Under the pieces are notes generated by a model, which was not told the origin of the DNA, made no database searches, and saw nothing but the letters and a program-made list of their open reading frames with translations. A stretch of DNA of 64,000 nt from Rallus limicola (taxonomy: Eukaryota > Chordata > Aves > Gruiformes > Rallidae): contig JAKCOZ010000238.1 of NCBI GenBank assembly GCA_022605955.1, forward strand, positions 1 to 64,000. Reading direction: 5' to 3'. A program made the position numbers and the translations under genes. This document shows, in pieces, positions 47,845 through 60,200 of the stretch. Numbering within the stretch: position 1 is the stretch's first letter; each line of letters begins with the position of its first letter.

Positions 47845-49211
47845 CCACGAGCAGACCCTGTCACTTTGGATCTCAGCCTTTTCCTTTGCCTGGAAAGAGG
47901 GAACATGCCTGGAACCTCCTACGGTGCTTTTCTCGGCCCTAGCAGACTGCAATTCAAAACATGCTAAACGTCCAGCAATAACTCCCAAAGTAAAGAAGCT
48001 AGGCCTGAAAGGCATAGCTTGTCTGAAACCTCCTAACATGACACATGAGGCAGCCCCTGTCACTTTGGTTCTCAGCCTTTCCTTTGCCTGGAAAGAGGGA
48101 ACATGCCTGGAACCTCCTACGGTGCTTTTCTCGGCCCTAGCAGACTGCAGTTCAAAACATGCTAAACGTCCAGCAATAACTCCCAAAGTAAAGAAGCTAG
48201 GCCTGAAAGGCATAGCTTGTCTGAAACCTCCTAACATGACACACGAGAAGCCCCTGTCACTTTGGTTCTCAGCCTTTTCCTTTGCCTGGAAAGAGGGAAC
48301 ATGCCTGGAACCTCCTACGGTGCTTTTCTCGGCCCTAGCAGACTGCAGTTCAAAACATGCTAAACGTCCAGCAATAACTCCCAAAGTAAAGAAGCTAGGC
48401 CTGAAAGGCATAGCTTGTCTGAAACCTCCTAACAGGACACACGAGCAGACCCTGTCACTTTGGCTCTCAGCCTTTTCCTTTGCCTGGAAAGAGGGAACAT
48501 GCCTGGAACCTCCTACGGTGCTTTTCTCGGCCCTAGCAGACTGCAGTTCAAAACATGCTAAACGTCCAGCAATAACTCCCAAAGTAAAGAAGCTAGGCCT
48601 GAAAGGCATAGCTTGTCTGAAACCTCCTAACAGGACACACGAGCAGCCCCTGTCACTTTGGCTCTCAGCCTTTTCCTTTGCCTGGAAAGAGGGAACATGC
48701 CTGGAACCTCCTACGGTGCTTTTCTCGGCCCTAGCAGACTGCAGTTCAAAACATGCTAAACGTCCAGCAATAACTCCCAAAGTAAAGAAGCTAGGCCTGA
48801 AAGGCATAGCTTGTCTGAAACCTCCTAACAGGACACACGAGCAGACCCTGTCACTTTGGCTCTCAGCCTTTTCCTTTGCCTGGAAAGAGGGAACATGCCT
48901 GGAACCTCCTAGGGTGCTTTTCTCGGCCCTAGCAGACTGCAGTTCAAAACATGCTAAACGTCCAGCAATAACTCCCAAAGTAAAGAAGCTAGGCCTGAAA
49001 GGCATAGCTTGTCTGAAACCTCCTAACATGACACACGAGCAGCCCCTGTCACTTTGGTTCTCAGCCTTTTCCTTTGCCTGGAAAGAGGGAACATGCCTGG
49101 AACCTCCTACGGTGCTTTTCTCGGCCCTAGAAGACTGCAGTTCAAAACATGCTAAACGTCCAGCAATAACTCCCAAAGTAAAGAAGCTAGGCTTGAAAGA
49201 CATAGCTTGTC
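47825..49211 (+). repeat. Block 12: 7 monomers, three 1-bp indels at its start
   Basis: The first monomer has TTTGGATCTC and GCAATTC, shared with block 16. Indels: extra C near 47846, extra G near 48050, missing T near 48079. A CCTAGGGTGC monomer lies near 48910. The last monomer repeats the GGTTCTC, CTAGAAGAC, GGCTTGAAAGACATA end of block 8. Confidence 0.9.
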
Positions 49212-49278
49212 CTGTTAGGAGGTTACAGACAAGCTAGGCCTGAAAGGCATAGCTTGTCTGAAACCTCCTAACAGGACA
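49208..49278. repeat. Inverted junction J12, type X (insertion 49212-49258)
   Basis: Same marks as J8 (GGTTACAGAC, GGCTTGAAAGACATA, then GAGGAACCCCTG). This begins the second round of the X-Y-Z-W super-repeat. Confidence 0.94.
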
Positions 49279-50644
49279 CACGAGGAACCCCTGTCACTTT
49301 GGCTCTCAGCCTATTCCTTTGCCTGGAAAGAGGGAACATGCCTGGAACCTCCTACGGTGCTTTTCTCGGCCCTAGCAGACTGCAGTTCAAAACATGCTAA
49401 ACGTCCAGCAATAACTCCCAAAGTAAAGAAGCTAGGCCTGAAAGGCATAGCTTGTCTGAAACCTCCTAACAGGACACCCGAGCAGACCCTGTCACTTTGG
49501 CTCTCAGCCTTTTCCTTTGCCTGGAAAGAGGGAACATGCCTGGAACCTCCTACGGTGCTTTTCTCGGCCCTAGCAGACTGCAGTTCAAAACATGCTAAAC
49601 GTCCAGCAATAACTCCCAAAGTAAAGAAGCTAGGCCTGAAAGGCATAGCTTGTCTGAAACCTCCTAACAGGACACACGAGCAGACCCTGTCACTTTGGCT
49701 CTCAGCCTTTTCCTTTGCCTGGAAAGAGGGAACATGCCTGGAACCTCCTACGGTGCTTTTCTCGGCCCTAGCAGACTGCAGTTCAAAACATGCTAAACGT
49801 CCAGCAATAACTCCCAAAGTAAAGAAGCTAGGCCTGAAAGGCATAGCTTGTCTGAAACCTCCTAACAGGACACACGAGCAGACCCTGTCACTTTGGCTCT
49901 CAGCCTTTTCCTTTGCCTGGAAAGAGGGAACATGCCTGGAACCTCCTACGCTGCTTTTCTCGGCCCTAGCAGACTGCAGTTCAAAACATGCTAAACGTCC
50001 AGCAATAACTCCCAAAGTAAAGAAGCTAGGCCTGAAAGGCATAGCTTGTCTGAAACCTCCTAACAGGACACACGAGCAGTCCCTGTCACTTTGGCTCTCA
50101 GCCTTTTCCTTTGCCTGGAAAGAAGGAACATGCCTGGAACCTCCTACGGTGCTTTTCTCGGCCCTATCAGACTGCAGTTCAAAACATGCTAAACGTCCAG
50201 CAATAACTCCCAAAGTAAAGAAGCTAGGCCTGAAAGGCATAGCTTGTCTGAAACCTCCTAACAGGACACACGAGCAGCCCCTGTCACTTTGGCTCTCAGC
50301 CTTTTCCTTTGCCTGGAAAGAGGGAACATGCCTGGAACCTCCTACGGTGCTTTTCTCAGCCCTAGCAGACTGCAGTTCAAAACATGCTAAACGTCCAGCA
50401 ATAACTCCCAAAGTAAAGAAGCTAGGCCTGAAAGGCATAGCTTGTCTGAAACCTACTAACATGACACAGGAGCAGCCCCTGTCATTTTGGTTCTCAGCCT
50501 TTTCCTTTGCCTGGAAAGAGGGAACATGCCTGGAACCTCCTACGGTGCTTTTCTCGGCCCTATCAGACTGCAGTTCAAAACATGCTAAACGTCCAGCAAT
50601 AACTCCCAAAGTAAAGAAGCTAGGCATGAAAGGCATAGCTTGTC
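49259..50644 (+). repeat. Block 13: 7 monomers, shorter version of block 9
   Basis: Shares GAGGAACCCC/CCTATTCC, CCCGAG, TACGCTGC, AGAAGGAAC, CTCAGCCC and ATGACACAGG/TCATTTTGG/CTATCAG in order with 44515-46296. CTATCAG occurs twice here (near 50165 and 50571), a private difference. Confidence 0.92.
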
Positions 50645-50711
50645 CTATTAGGAGGTTTCAGACAAGCTAGGCCTGAAAGGCATAGCTTGTCTGAAACCTC
50701 CTAACAGGACA
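50641..50711. repeat. Inverted junction J13, type Y (insertion 50645-50691)
   Basis: GTCCTATTAGG left arm as in J9. It is followed by a GCAATTC monomer, as J9 is. Confidence 0.94.
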
Positions 50712-52473
50712 CACGAGCAGACCCTGTCACTTTGGCTCTCAGCCTTTTCCTTTGCCTGGAAAGAGGGAACATGCCTGGAACCTCCTACGGTGCTTTTCTC
50801 GGCCCTAGCAGACTGCAATTCAAAACATGCTAAACGTCCAGCAATAACTCCCAAAGTAAAGAAGCTAGGCCTGAAAGGCATAGCTTGTCTGAAACCTCCT
50901 AACATGACACATGAGCAGCCCCTGTCACTTTGGTTCTCAGCCTTTTCCTTTGCCTGGAAAGAGGGAACATGCCTGGAACCTCCTACGGTGCTTTTCTCGG
51001 CCCTAGCAGACTGCAGTTCAAAACATGCTAAACGTCCAGCAATAACTCCCAAAGTAAAGAAGCTAGGCCTGAAAGGCATAGCTTGTCTGAAACCTCCTAA
51101 CATGACACACGAGCAGCCCCTGTCACTTTGGTTCTCAGCCTTTTCCTTTGCCTGGAAAGAGGGAACATGCCTGGAACCTCCTACGGTGCTTTTCTCGGCC
51201 CTAGCAGACTGCAGTTCAAAACATGCTAAACGTCCAGCAATAACTCCCAAAGTAAAGAAGCTAGGCCTGAAAGGCATAGCTTGTCTGAAACCTCCTAACA
51301 GGACACACGAGCAGCCGCTGTCACTTTGGCTCTCAGCCTTTTCCTTTGCCTGGAAAGAGGGAACATGCCTGGAACCTCCTACGGTGCTTTTCTTGGCCCT
51401 AGCAGACTGCAGTTCAAAACATGCTAAACGTCCAGCAATAACTCCCAAAGTAAAGAAGCTAGGCCTGAAAGGCATAGCTTGTCTGAAACCTCCTAACAGG
51501 ACACACGAGCAGCCCCTGTCACTTTGGCTCTCAGCCTTTTCCTTTGCCTGGAAAGAGGGAACATGCCTGGAACCTCCTACGGTGCTTTTCTCGGCCCTAG
51601 CAGACTGCAGTTCAAAACATGCTAAACGTCCAGCAATAACTCCCAAAGTAAAGAAGCTAGGCCTGAAAGGCATAGCTTGTCTGAAACCTCCTAACATGAC
51701 ACACGAGCAGCCCCTGTCACTTTGGTTCTCAGCCTTTTCCTTTGCCTGGAAAGAGGGAACATGCCTGGAACCTCCTACGGTGCTTTTCTCGGCCCTAGCA
51801 GACTGCAGTTCAAAACATGCTAAACGTCCAGCAATAACTCCCAAAGTAAAGAAGCTAGGCCTGAAAGGCATAGCTTGTCTGAAACCTCCTAACAGGACAC
51901 ACGAGCAGACCCTGTCACTTTGGCTCTCAGCCTTTTCCTTTGCCTGGAAAGAGGGAACATGCCTGGAACCTCCTACGGTGCTTTTCTCGGCCCTAGCAGA
52001 CTGCAGTTCAAAACATGCTAAACGTCCAGCAATAACTCCCAAAGTAAAGAAGCTAGGCCTGAAAGGCATAGCTTGTCTGAAACCTCCTAACAGGACACAC
52101 GAGCAGCCCCTGTCACTTTGGCTCTCAGCCTTTTCCTTTGCCTGGAAAGAGGGAACATGCCTGGAACCTCCTACGGTGCTTTTCTCGGCCCTAGCAGACT
52201 GCAGTTCAAAACATGCTAAACGTCCAGCAATAACTCCCAAAGTAAAGAAGCTAGGCCTGAAAGGCATAGCTTATGTAAAACCTCCTAACAGGACACACGA
52301 GCAGACCCTGTCACTTTGGCTCTCAGCCTTTTCCTTTGCCTGGAAAGAGGGAACATGCCTGGAACCTCCTACGGTGCTTTTCTCGGCCCTACCAGACTGC
52401 AGTTCAAAACATGCTAAACGTCCAGCAATAACTCCCAAAGTAAAGAAGCTAGGCATGAAAGGCATAGCTTGTC
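50692..52473 (+). repeat. Block 14: 9 monomers, longer version of block 10
   Basis: Shares GCAATTC, ATGACACATGAG, ATGAC/GGTTCTC, CTTGGCC (51393), CAGCCCC and the CTACCAG end with 46344-47530, plus three extra monomers before that end. A private GCTTATGTAAAACC dyad-flank change lies near 52270; a related GCTTATCTAAAACC is at 53750. Confidence 0.92.
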
Positions 52474-52540
52474 CAGTTAGGAGGTTTCAGACAAGCTAGG
52501 CCTGAAAGGCATAGCTTGTCTGAAAGCTCCTAACAGGACA
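52470..52540. repeat. Inverted junction J14, type Z (insertion 52474-52520)
   Basis: GTCCAGTTAGG and GAAAGCTCC as in J10; two arm mismatches. Confidence 0.94.
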
Positions 52541-52718
52541 CACGAGCAGAACCTGTCACTTTGGCTCTCAGCCTTTTCCTTTGCCTGGAAAGAGGGAACA
52601 TGCCTGGAACCTCCTACGGTGCTATTCTCGGCCCTAGTAGACTGCAATTCAAAACATGCTAAACGTCCAGCAATAACTCCCAAAGTAAAGAAGCTAGGCA
52701 TGAAAGGCATAGCTTGTC
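52521..52718 (+). repeat. Block 15: single monomer between Z and W junctions
   Basis: Exactly 198 bp, with the GCAGAACCTG, GTGCTATTCTC, CTAGTAG and GCAATTC changes of blocks 11 and 17 and none of the extra bases of block 11. Confidence 0.94.
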
Positions 52719-52785
52719 CTGTTAGGAGGTTTCAGAAAAGCTAGGACTGAAAGGCATAGCTTGTCTGAAAGCTCCTAACAGGACA
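52715..52785. repeat. Inverted junction J15, type W (insertion 52719-52765)
   Basis: TTTCAGAAAAGC and CTAGGACTG as in J11; two arm mismatches. Confidence 0.94.
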
Positions 52786-53953
52786 CACGAGCAGACCCTG
52801 TCACTTTGGATCTCAGCCTTTTCCTTTGCCTGGAAAGAGGGAACATGCCTGGAACCTCCTACGGTGCTTTTCTCGGCCCTAGCAGACTGCAATTCAAAAC
52901 ATGCTAAACGTCCAGCAATAACTCCCAAAGTAAAGAAGCTAGGCCTGAAAGGCATAGCTTGTCTGAAACCTCCTAACATGACACATGAGCAGCCCCTGTC
53001 ACTTTGGTTCTCAGCCTTTTCCTTTGCCTGGAAAGAGGGAACATGCCTGGAACCTCCTACGGTGCTTTTCTCGGCCCTAGCAGACTGCAGTTCAAAACAT
53101 GCTAAACGTCCAGCAATAACTCCCAAAGTAAAGAAGCTAGGCCTGAAAGGCATAGCTTGTCTGAAACCTCCTAACATGACACACGAGCAGCCCCTGTCAC
53201 TTTGGTTCTCAGCCTTTTCCTTTGCCTGGAAAGAGGGAACATGCCTGGAACCTCCTACGGTGCTTTTCTCGGCCCTAGCAGACTGCAGTTCAAAACATGC
53301 TAAACGTCCAGCAATAACTCCCAAAGTAAAGAAGCTAGGCCTGAAAGGCATAGCTTGTCTGAAACCTCCTAACATGACACACGAGCAGCCCCTGTCACTT
53401 TGGTTCTCAGCCTTTTCCTTTGCCTGGAAAGAGGGAACATGCCTGGAACCTCCTACGGTGCTTTTCTCGGCCCTAGCAGACTGCAGTTCAAAACATGCTA
53501 AACGTCCAGCAATAACTCCCAAAGTAAAGAAGCTAGGCCTGAAAGGCATAGCTTGTCTGAAACCTCCTAACAGGACACACGAGCAGCCCCTGTCACTTTG
53601 GCTCTCAGCCTTTTCCTTTGCCTGGAAAGAGGGAACATGCCTGGAACCTCCTACGGTGCTTTTCTCGGCCCTAGCAGACTGCAGTTCAAAACATGCTAAA
53701 CGTCCAGCAATAACTCCCAAAGTAAAGAAGCTAGGCCTGAAAGGCATAGCTTATCTAAAACCTCCTAACAGGACACACGAGCAGACCCTGTCACTTTGGC
53801 TCTCAGCCTTTTCCTTTGCCTGGAAAGAGGGAACATGCCTGGAACCTCCTACGGTGCTTTTCTCGGCCCTACCAGACTGCAGTTCAAAACATGCTAAACG
53901 TCCAGCAATAACTCCCAAAGTAAAGAAGCTAGGCATGAAAGGCATAGCTTGTC
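52766..53953 (+). repeat. Block 16: 6 monomers
   Basis: Opens with TTTGGATCTC/GCAATTC as block 12 does, then ATGACACATGAG and two further ATGAC/GGTTCTC monomers (near 53170 and 53370), CAGCCCC with GCTTATCTAAAACC, and a CTACCAG monomer before J16. It combines a block 12-like start with a block 14-like end, as expected from exchange between them. Confidence 0.9.
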
Positions 53954-54020
53954 CAGTTAGGAGGTTTCAGACAAGCTAGGCCTGAAAGGCATAGCTTGTC
54001 TGAAAGCTCCTAAAAGGACA
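53950..54020. repeat. Inverted junction J16, type Z (insertion 53954-54000)
   Basis: As J14 but with GCTCCTAAAAGG in the right arm, making three arm mismatches. It lies 1,480 bp (7 x 198 plus two insertions) after J14. Confidence 0.93.
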
Positions 54021-54198
54021 CACGAGCAGAACCTGTCACTTTGGCTCTCAGCCTTTTCCTTTGCCTGGAAATAGGGAACATGCCTGGAACCTCCTACGGT
54101 GCTATTCTCGGCCCTAGTAGACTGCAATTCAAAACATGCTAAACGTCCAGCAATAACTCCCAAAGTAAAGAAGCTAGGCATGAAAGGCATAGCTTGTC
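54001..54198 (+). repeat. Block 17: single monomer between Z and W junctions
   Basis: Third copy of the Z-W single monomer, with private GGAAATAGGG near 54069 and CTCCTAAAAGG. Confidence 0.93.
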
Positions 54199-54265
54199 CT
54201 GTTAGGAGGTTTCAGAAAAGCTAGGACTGAAAGGCATAGCTTGTCTGAAACCTCCTAACAGGACA
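54195..54265. repeat. Inverted junction J17, type W (insertion 54199-54245)
   Basis: TTTCAGAAAAGC and CTAGGACTG as in J15, but the right arm reads GAAACCTCC, so only one mismatch remains. The following monomer is CCCGAG, not TTTGGATCTC, so the super-repeat ends here. Confidence 0.93.
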
Positions 54266-57200
54266 CCCGAGCAGACCCTGTCACTTTGGCTCTCAGCCTT
54301 TTCCTTTGCCTGGAAAGAGGGAACATGCCTGGAACCTCCTACGGTGCTTTTCTCGGCCCTAGCAGACTGCAGTTCAAAACATGCTAAACGTCCAGCAATA
54401 ACTCCCAAAGTAAAGAAGCTAGGCATGAAAGGCATAGCTTGTCTGAAACCTCCTAACAGGACACACGAGCAGACCCTGTCACTTTGGCTCTCAGCCTTTT
54501 CCTTTGCCTGGAAAGAGGGAACATGCCTGGAACCTCCTACGGTGCTTTTCTCGGCCCTAGCAGACTGCAGTTCAAAACATGCTAAACGTCCAGCAATAAC
54601 TCCCAAAGTAAAGAAGCTAGGCCTGAAAGGCATAGCTTGTCTGAAACCTCCTAACAGGACACACAAGCAGACCCTGTCACTTTGGCTCTCAGCCTTTTCC
54701 TTTGCCTGGAAAGAGGGAACATGCCTGGAACCTCCTACGGTGCTTTTCTCGGCCCTAGCAGACTGCAATTCAAAACATGCTAAACGTCCAGCAATAACTC
54801 CCAAAGTAAAGAAGCTAGGCCTGAAAGGCATAGCTTGTCTGAAACCTCCTAACAGGACACACGAGCAAACCCTGTCACTTTGGCTCTCAGCTTTTTCCTT
54901 TGCTTGGAAAGAGGGAACATGCCTGGAACCTCCTACGGTGCTTTTCTCGGCCCTAGCAGACTGCAGCTCAAAACATGCTAAACGTCCAGCAATAACTCCC
55001 AAAGTAAAGAAGCTAGGCCTGAAAGGCATAGCTTGTCTGAAACCTCCTAACAGGACACCCGAGCAGACCCTGTCACTTTGGCTCTCAGCCTTTTCCTTTG
55101 CCTGGAAAGAGGGAACATGCCTGGAACCTCCTACGGTGCTTTTCTCGGCCCTAGCAGACTGCAGTTCAAAACATGCTAAACGTCCAGCAATAACTCCCAA
55201 AGTAAAGAAGCTAGGCCTGAAAGGCATAGCTTGTCTGAAACCTCCTAACAGGACACACGAGCAGACCCTGTCACTTTGGCTCTCAGCCTTTTCCTTTGCC
55301 TGGAAAGAGGGAACATGCCTGGAACCTCCTACGGTGCTTTTCTCGGCCCTAGCAGACTGCAGTTCAAAACATGCTAAACGTCCAGCAATAACTCCCAAAG
55401 TAAAGAAGCTAGGCCTGAAAGGCATAGCTTGTCTGAAACCTCCTAACAGGACACACGAGCAAACCCTGTCACTTTGGCTCTCAGCTTTTTCCTTTGCTTG
55501 GAAAGAGGGAACATGCCTGGAACCTCCTACGGTGCTTTTCTCGGCCCTAGCAGACTGCAGCTCAAAACATGCTAAACGTCCAGCAATAACTCCCAAAGTA
55601 AAGAAGCTAGGCCTGAAAGGCATAGCTTGTCTGAAACCTCCTAACAGGACACCCGAGCAGACCCTGTCACTTTGGCTCTCAGCCTTTTCCTTTGCCTGGA
55701 AAGAGGGAACATGCCTGGAACCTCCTACGGTGCTTTTCTCGGCCCTAGCAGACTGCAGTTCAAAACATGCTAAACGTCCAGCAATAACTCCCAAAGTAAA
55801 GAAGCTAGGCCTGAAAGGCATAGCTTGTCTGAAACCTCCTAACAGGACACACGAGCAGACCCTGTCACTTTGGCTCTCAGCCTTTTCCTTTGCCTGGAAA
55901 GAGGGAACATGCCTGGAACCTCCTACGGTGCTTTTCTCGGCCCTAGCAGACTGCAGTTCAAAACATGCTAAACGTCCAGCAAAAACTCCCAAAGTAAAGA
56001 AGCTAGGCCTGAAAGGCATAGCTTGTCTGAAACCTCCTAACAGGACACACGAGCAGACCCTGTCACTTTGGCTCTCAGCCTTTTCCTTTGCCTGGAAAGA
56101 GGGAACATGCCTGGAACCTCCTACGGTGCTTTTCTCGGCCCTAGCAGACTGCAGTTCAAAACATGCTAAACGTCCAGCAATAACTCCCAAAGTAAAGAAG
56201 CTAGGCCTGAAAGGCATAGCTTGTCTGAAACCTCCTAACAGGACACACGAGCAGCCCCTGTCACTTTGGCTCTCAGCCTTTTCCTTTGCCTGGAAAGAGG
56301 GAACATGCCTGGAACCTCCTACGGTGCTTTTCTCGGCCCTAGCAGACTGCAGTTCAAAACATGCTAAACGTCCAGCAATAACTCCCAAAGTAAAGAAGCT
56401 AGGCCTGAAAGGCATAGCTTGTCTGAAACCTCCTAACAGGACACACGAGCAAACCCTGTCACTTTGGCTCTCAGCTTTTTCCTTTGCTTGGAAAGAGGGA
56501 ACATGCCTGGAACCTCCTACGGTGCTTTTCTCGGCCCTAGCAGACTGCAGCTCAAAACATGCTAAACGTCCAGCAATAACTCCCAAAGTAAAGAAGCTAG
56601 GCCTGAAAGGCATAGCTTGTCTGAAACCTCCTAACAGGACACCCGAGCAGACCCTGTCACTTTGGCTCTCAGCCTTTTCCTTTGCCTGGAAAGAGGGAAC
56701 ATGCCTGGAACCTCCTACGGTGCTTTTCTCGGCCCTAGCAGACTGCAGTTCAAAACATGCTAAACGTCCAGCAATAACTCCCAAAGTAAAGAAGCTAGGC
56801 CTGAAAGGCATAGCTTGTCTGAAACCTCCTAACAGGACACACGAGCAAACCCTGTCACTTTGGCTCTCAGCTTTTTCCTTTGCTTGGAAAGAGGGAACAT
56901 GCCTGGAACCTCCTACGGTGCTTTTCTCGGCCCTAGCAGACTGCAGCTCAAAACATGCTAAACGTCCAGCAATAACTCCCAAAGTAAAGAAGCTAGGCCT
57001 GAAAGGCATAGCTTGTCTGAAACCTCCTAACAGGACACCCGAGCAGACCCTGTCACTTTGGCTCTCAGCCTTTTCCTTTGCCTGGAAAGAGGGAACATGC
57101 CTGGAACCTCCTACGGTGCTTTTCTCGGCCCTAGCAGACTGCAGTTCAAAACATGCTAAACGTCCAGCAATAACTCCCAAAGTAAAGAAGCTAGGCCTGA

Positions 57201-60200
57201 AAGGCATAGCTTGTCTGAAACCTCCTAACAGGACACACGAGCAGACCCTGTCACTTTGGCTCTCAGCCTTTTCCTTTGCCTGGAAAGAGGGAACATGCCT
57301 GGAACCTCCTACGGTGCTTTTCTCGGCCCTAGCAGACTGCAGTTCAAAACATGCTAAACGTCCAGCAATAACTCCCAAAGTAAAGAAGCTAGGCCTGAAA
57401 GGCATAGCTTGTCTGAAACCTCCTAACAGGAAACACGAGCAGACCCTGTCACTTTGGCTCTCAGCCTTTTCCTTTGCCTGGAAAGAGGGAACATGCATGG
57501 AACCTCCTACGGTGCTTTTCTCGGCCCTAGCAGACTGCAGTTCAAAACATGCTAAACGTCCAGCAATAACTCCCAAAGTAAAGAAGCTAGGCCTGAAAGG
57601 CATAGCTTGTCTGAAACCTCCTAACAGGACACACGAGCAGCCCCTGTCACTTTGGCTCTCAGCCTTTTCCTTTGCCTGGAAAGAGGGAACATGCCTGGAA
57701 CCTCCTACGGTGCTTTTCTCGGCCCTAGCAGACTGCAGTTCAAAACATGCTAAACGTCCAGCAATAACTCCCAAAGTAAAGAAGCTAGGCCTGAAAGGCA
57801 TAGCTTGTCTGAAACCTCCTAACAGGACACACGAGCAGACCCTGTCACTTTTGCTCTCAGCCTTTTCCTTTGCCTGGAAAGAGGGAACATGCCTGGAACC
57901 TCCTACGGTGCTTTTCTCGGCCCTAGCAGACTGCAGTTCAAAACATGCTAAACGTCCAGCAATAACTCCCAAAGTAAAGAAGCGAGGCCTGAAAGGCATA
58001 GCTTGTCTGAAACCTCCTAACAGGACACACGAGCAGCCCCTGTCACTTTGGCTCTCAGCCTTTTCCTTTGCCTGGAAAGAGGGAACATGCCTGGAACCTC
58101 CTACGGTGCTTTTCTCGGCCCTAGCAGACTGCAGTTCAAAACATGCTAAACGTCCAGCAATAACTCCCAAAGTAAAGAAGCTAGGCCTGAAAGGCATAGC
58201 TTGTCTGAAACCTCCTAACAGGACACACGAGCAGCCCCTGTCACTTTGGCTCTCAGCCTTTTCCTTTGCCTGGAAAGAGGGAACATGCCTGGAACCTCCT
58301 ACGGTGCTTTTCTCGGCCCTAGCATACTGCAGTTCAAAACATGCTAAACGTCCAGCAATAACTCCCAAAGTAAAGATGCTAGGCCTGAAAGGCATAGCTT
58401 GTCTGAAACCTCCTAACAGGACACACGAGCAAACCCTTTCACTTTGGCTCTCAGCTTTTTCCTTTGCTTGGAAAGAGGGAACATGCCTGGAACCTCCTAC
58501 GGTGCTTTTCTCGGCCCTAGCAGACTGCAGCTCAAAACATGCTAAACGTCCAGCAATAACTCCCAAAGTAAAGAAGCTAGGCCTGAAAGGCATAGCTTGT
58601 CTGAAACCTCCTAAAAGGACACCCGAGCAGACCCTGTCACTTTGGCTCTCAGCCTTTTCCTTTGCCTGGAAAGAGGGAACATGCCTGGAACCTCCTACGG
58701 TGCTTTTCTCGGCCCTAGCAGACTGCAGTTCAAAACATGCTAAACGTCCAGCAATAACTCCCAAAGTAAAGAAGCTAGGCCTGAAAGGCATAGCTTGTCT
58801 GAAACCTCCTAACAGGACACCCGAGCAGACCCTGTCACTTTGGCTCTCAGCCTTTTCCTTTGCCTGGAAAGAGGGAACATGCCTGGAACCTCCTACGGTG
58901 CTTTTCTCGGCCCTAGCAGACTGCAGTTCAAAACATGCTAAACGTCCAGCAATAACTCCCAAAGTAAAGAAGCTAGGCCTGAAAGGCATAGCTTGTCTGA
59001 AACCTCCTAACAGGACACATGAGCAGCACCTGTCACTTTGGCTCTCAGCCTTTTCCTTTGCCTGGAAAGAGGGAACATGCCTGGAACCTCCTACGGTGCT
59101 TTTCTCGGCCCTAGCAGACTGCAGTTCAAAACATGCTAAACGTCCAGCAATAACTCCCAAAGTAAAGAAGCTAGGCCTGAAAGGCATAGCTTGTCTGAAA
59201 CCTCCTAACAGGACACACGAGCAGACCCTGTCACTTTGGCTCTCAGCCTTTTCCTTTGCCTGGAAAGAGGGAACATGCCTGGAACCTCCTACGGTGCTTT
59301 TCTCGGCCCTAGCAGACTGCAGTTCAAAACATGCTAAACGTCCAGCAATAACTCCCAAAGTAAAGAAGCTAGGCATGAAAGGCATAGCTTGTCTGAAACC
59401 TCCTAACAGGACACACGAGCAGCCCCTGTCACTTTGGCTCTCAGCCTTTTCCTTTGCCTGGAAAGAGGGAACATGCCTGGAACCTCCTACGGTGCTTTTC
59501 TCGGCCCTAGCAGACTGCAGTTCAAAACATGCTAAACGTCCAGCAATAACTCCCAAAGTAAAGATGCTAGGCCTGAAAGGCATAGCTTGTCTGAAACCTC
59601 CTAACAGGACACACGAGCAAACCCTTTCACTTTGGCTCTCAGCTTTTTCCTTTGCTTGGAAAGAGGGAACATGCCTGGAACCTCCTACGGTGCTTTTCTC
59701 GGCCCTAGCAGACTGCAGCTCAAAACATGCTAAACGTCCAGCAATAACTCCCAAAGTAAAGAAGCTAGGCCTGAAAGGCATAGCTTGTCTGAAACCTCCT
59801 AACAGGACACCCGAGCAGACCCTGTCACTTTGGCTCTCAGCCTTTTCCTTTGCCTGGAAAGAGGGAACATGCCTGGAACCTCCTACGGTGCTTTTCTCGG
59901 CCCTAGCAGACTGCAGTTCAAAACATGCTAAACGTCCAGCAATAACTCCCAAAGTAAAGAAGCTAGGCCTGAAAGGCATAGCTTGTCTGAAACCTCCTAA
60001 CAGGACACCCGAGCAGACCCTGTCACTTTGGCTCTCAGCCTTTTCCTTTGCCTGGAAAGAGGGAACATGCCTGGAACCTCCTACGGTGCTTTTCTCGGCC
60101 CTAGCAGACTGCAGTTCAAAACATGCTAAACGTCCAGCAATAACTCCCAAAGTAAAGAAGCTAGGCCTGAAAGGCATAGCTTGTCTGAAACCTCCTAACA

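Noticed and set aside
44464..54265. Integrated mobile element in the junction-dense region
   Set aside because: All sequence between junctions is accounted for by 198-bp monomers and the 47-bp insertion; there is no foreign segment.
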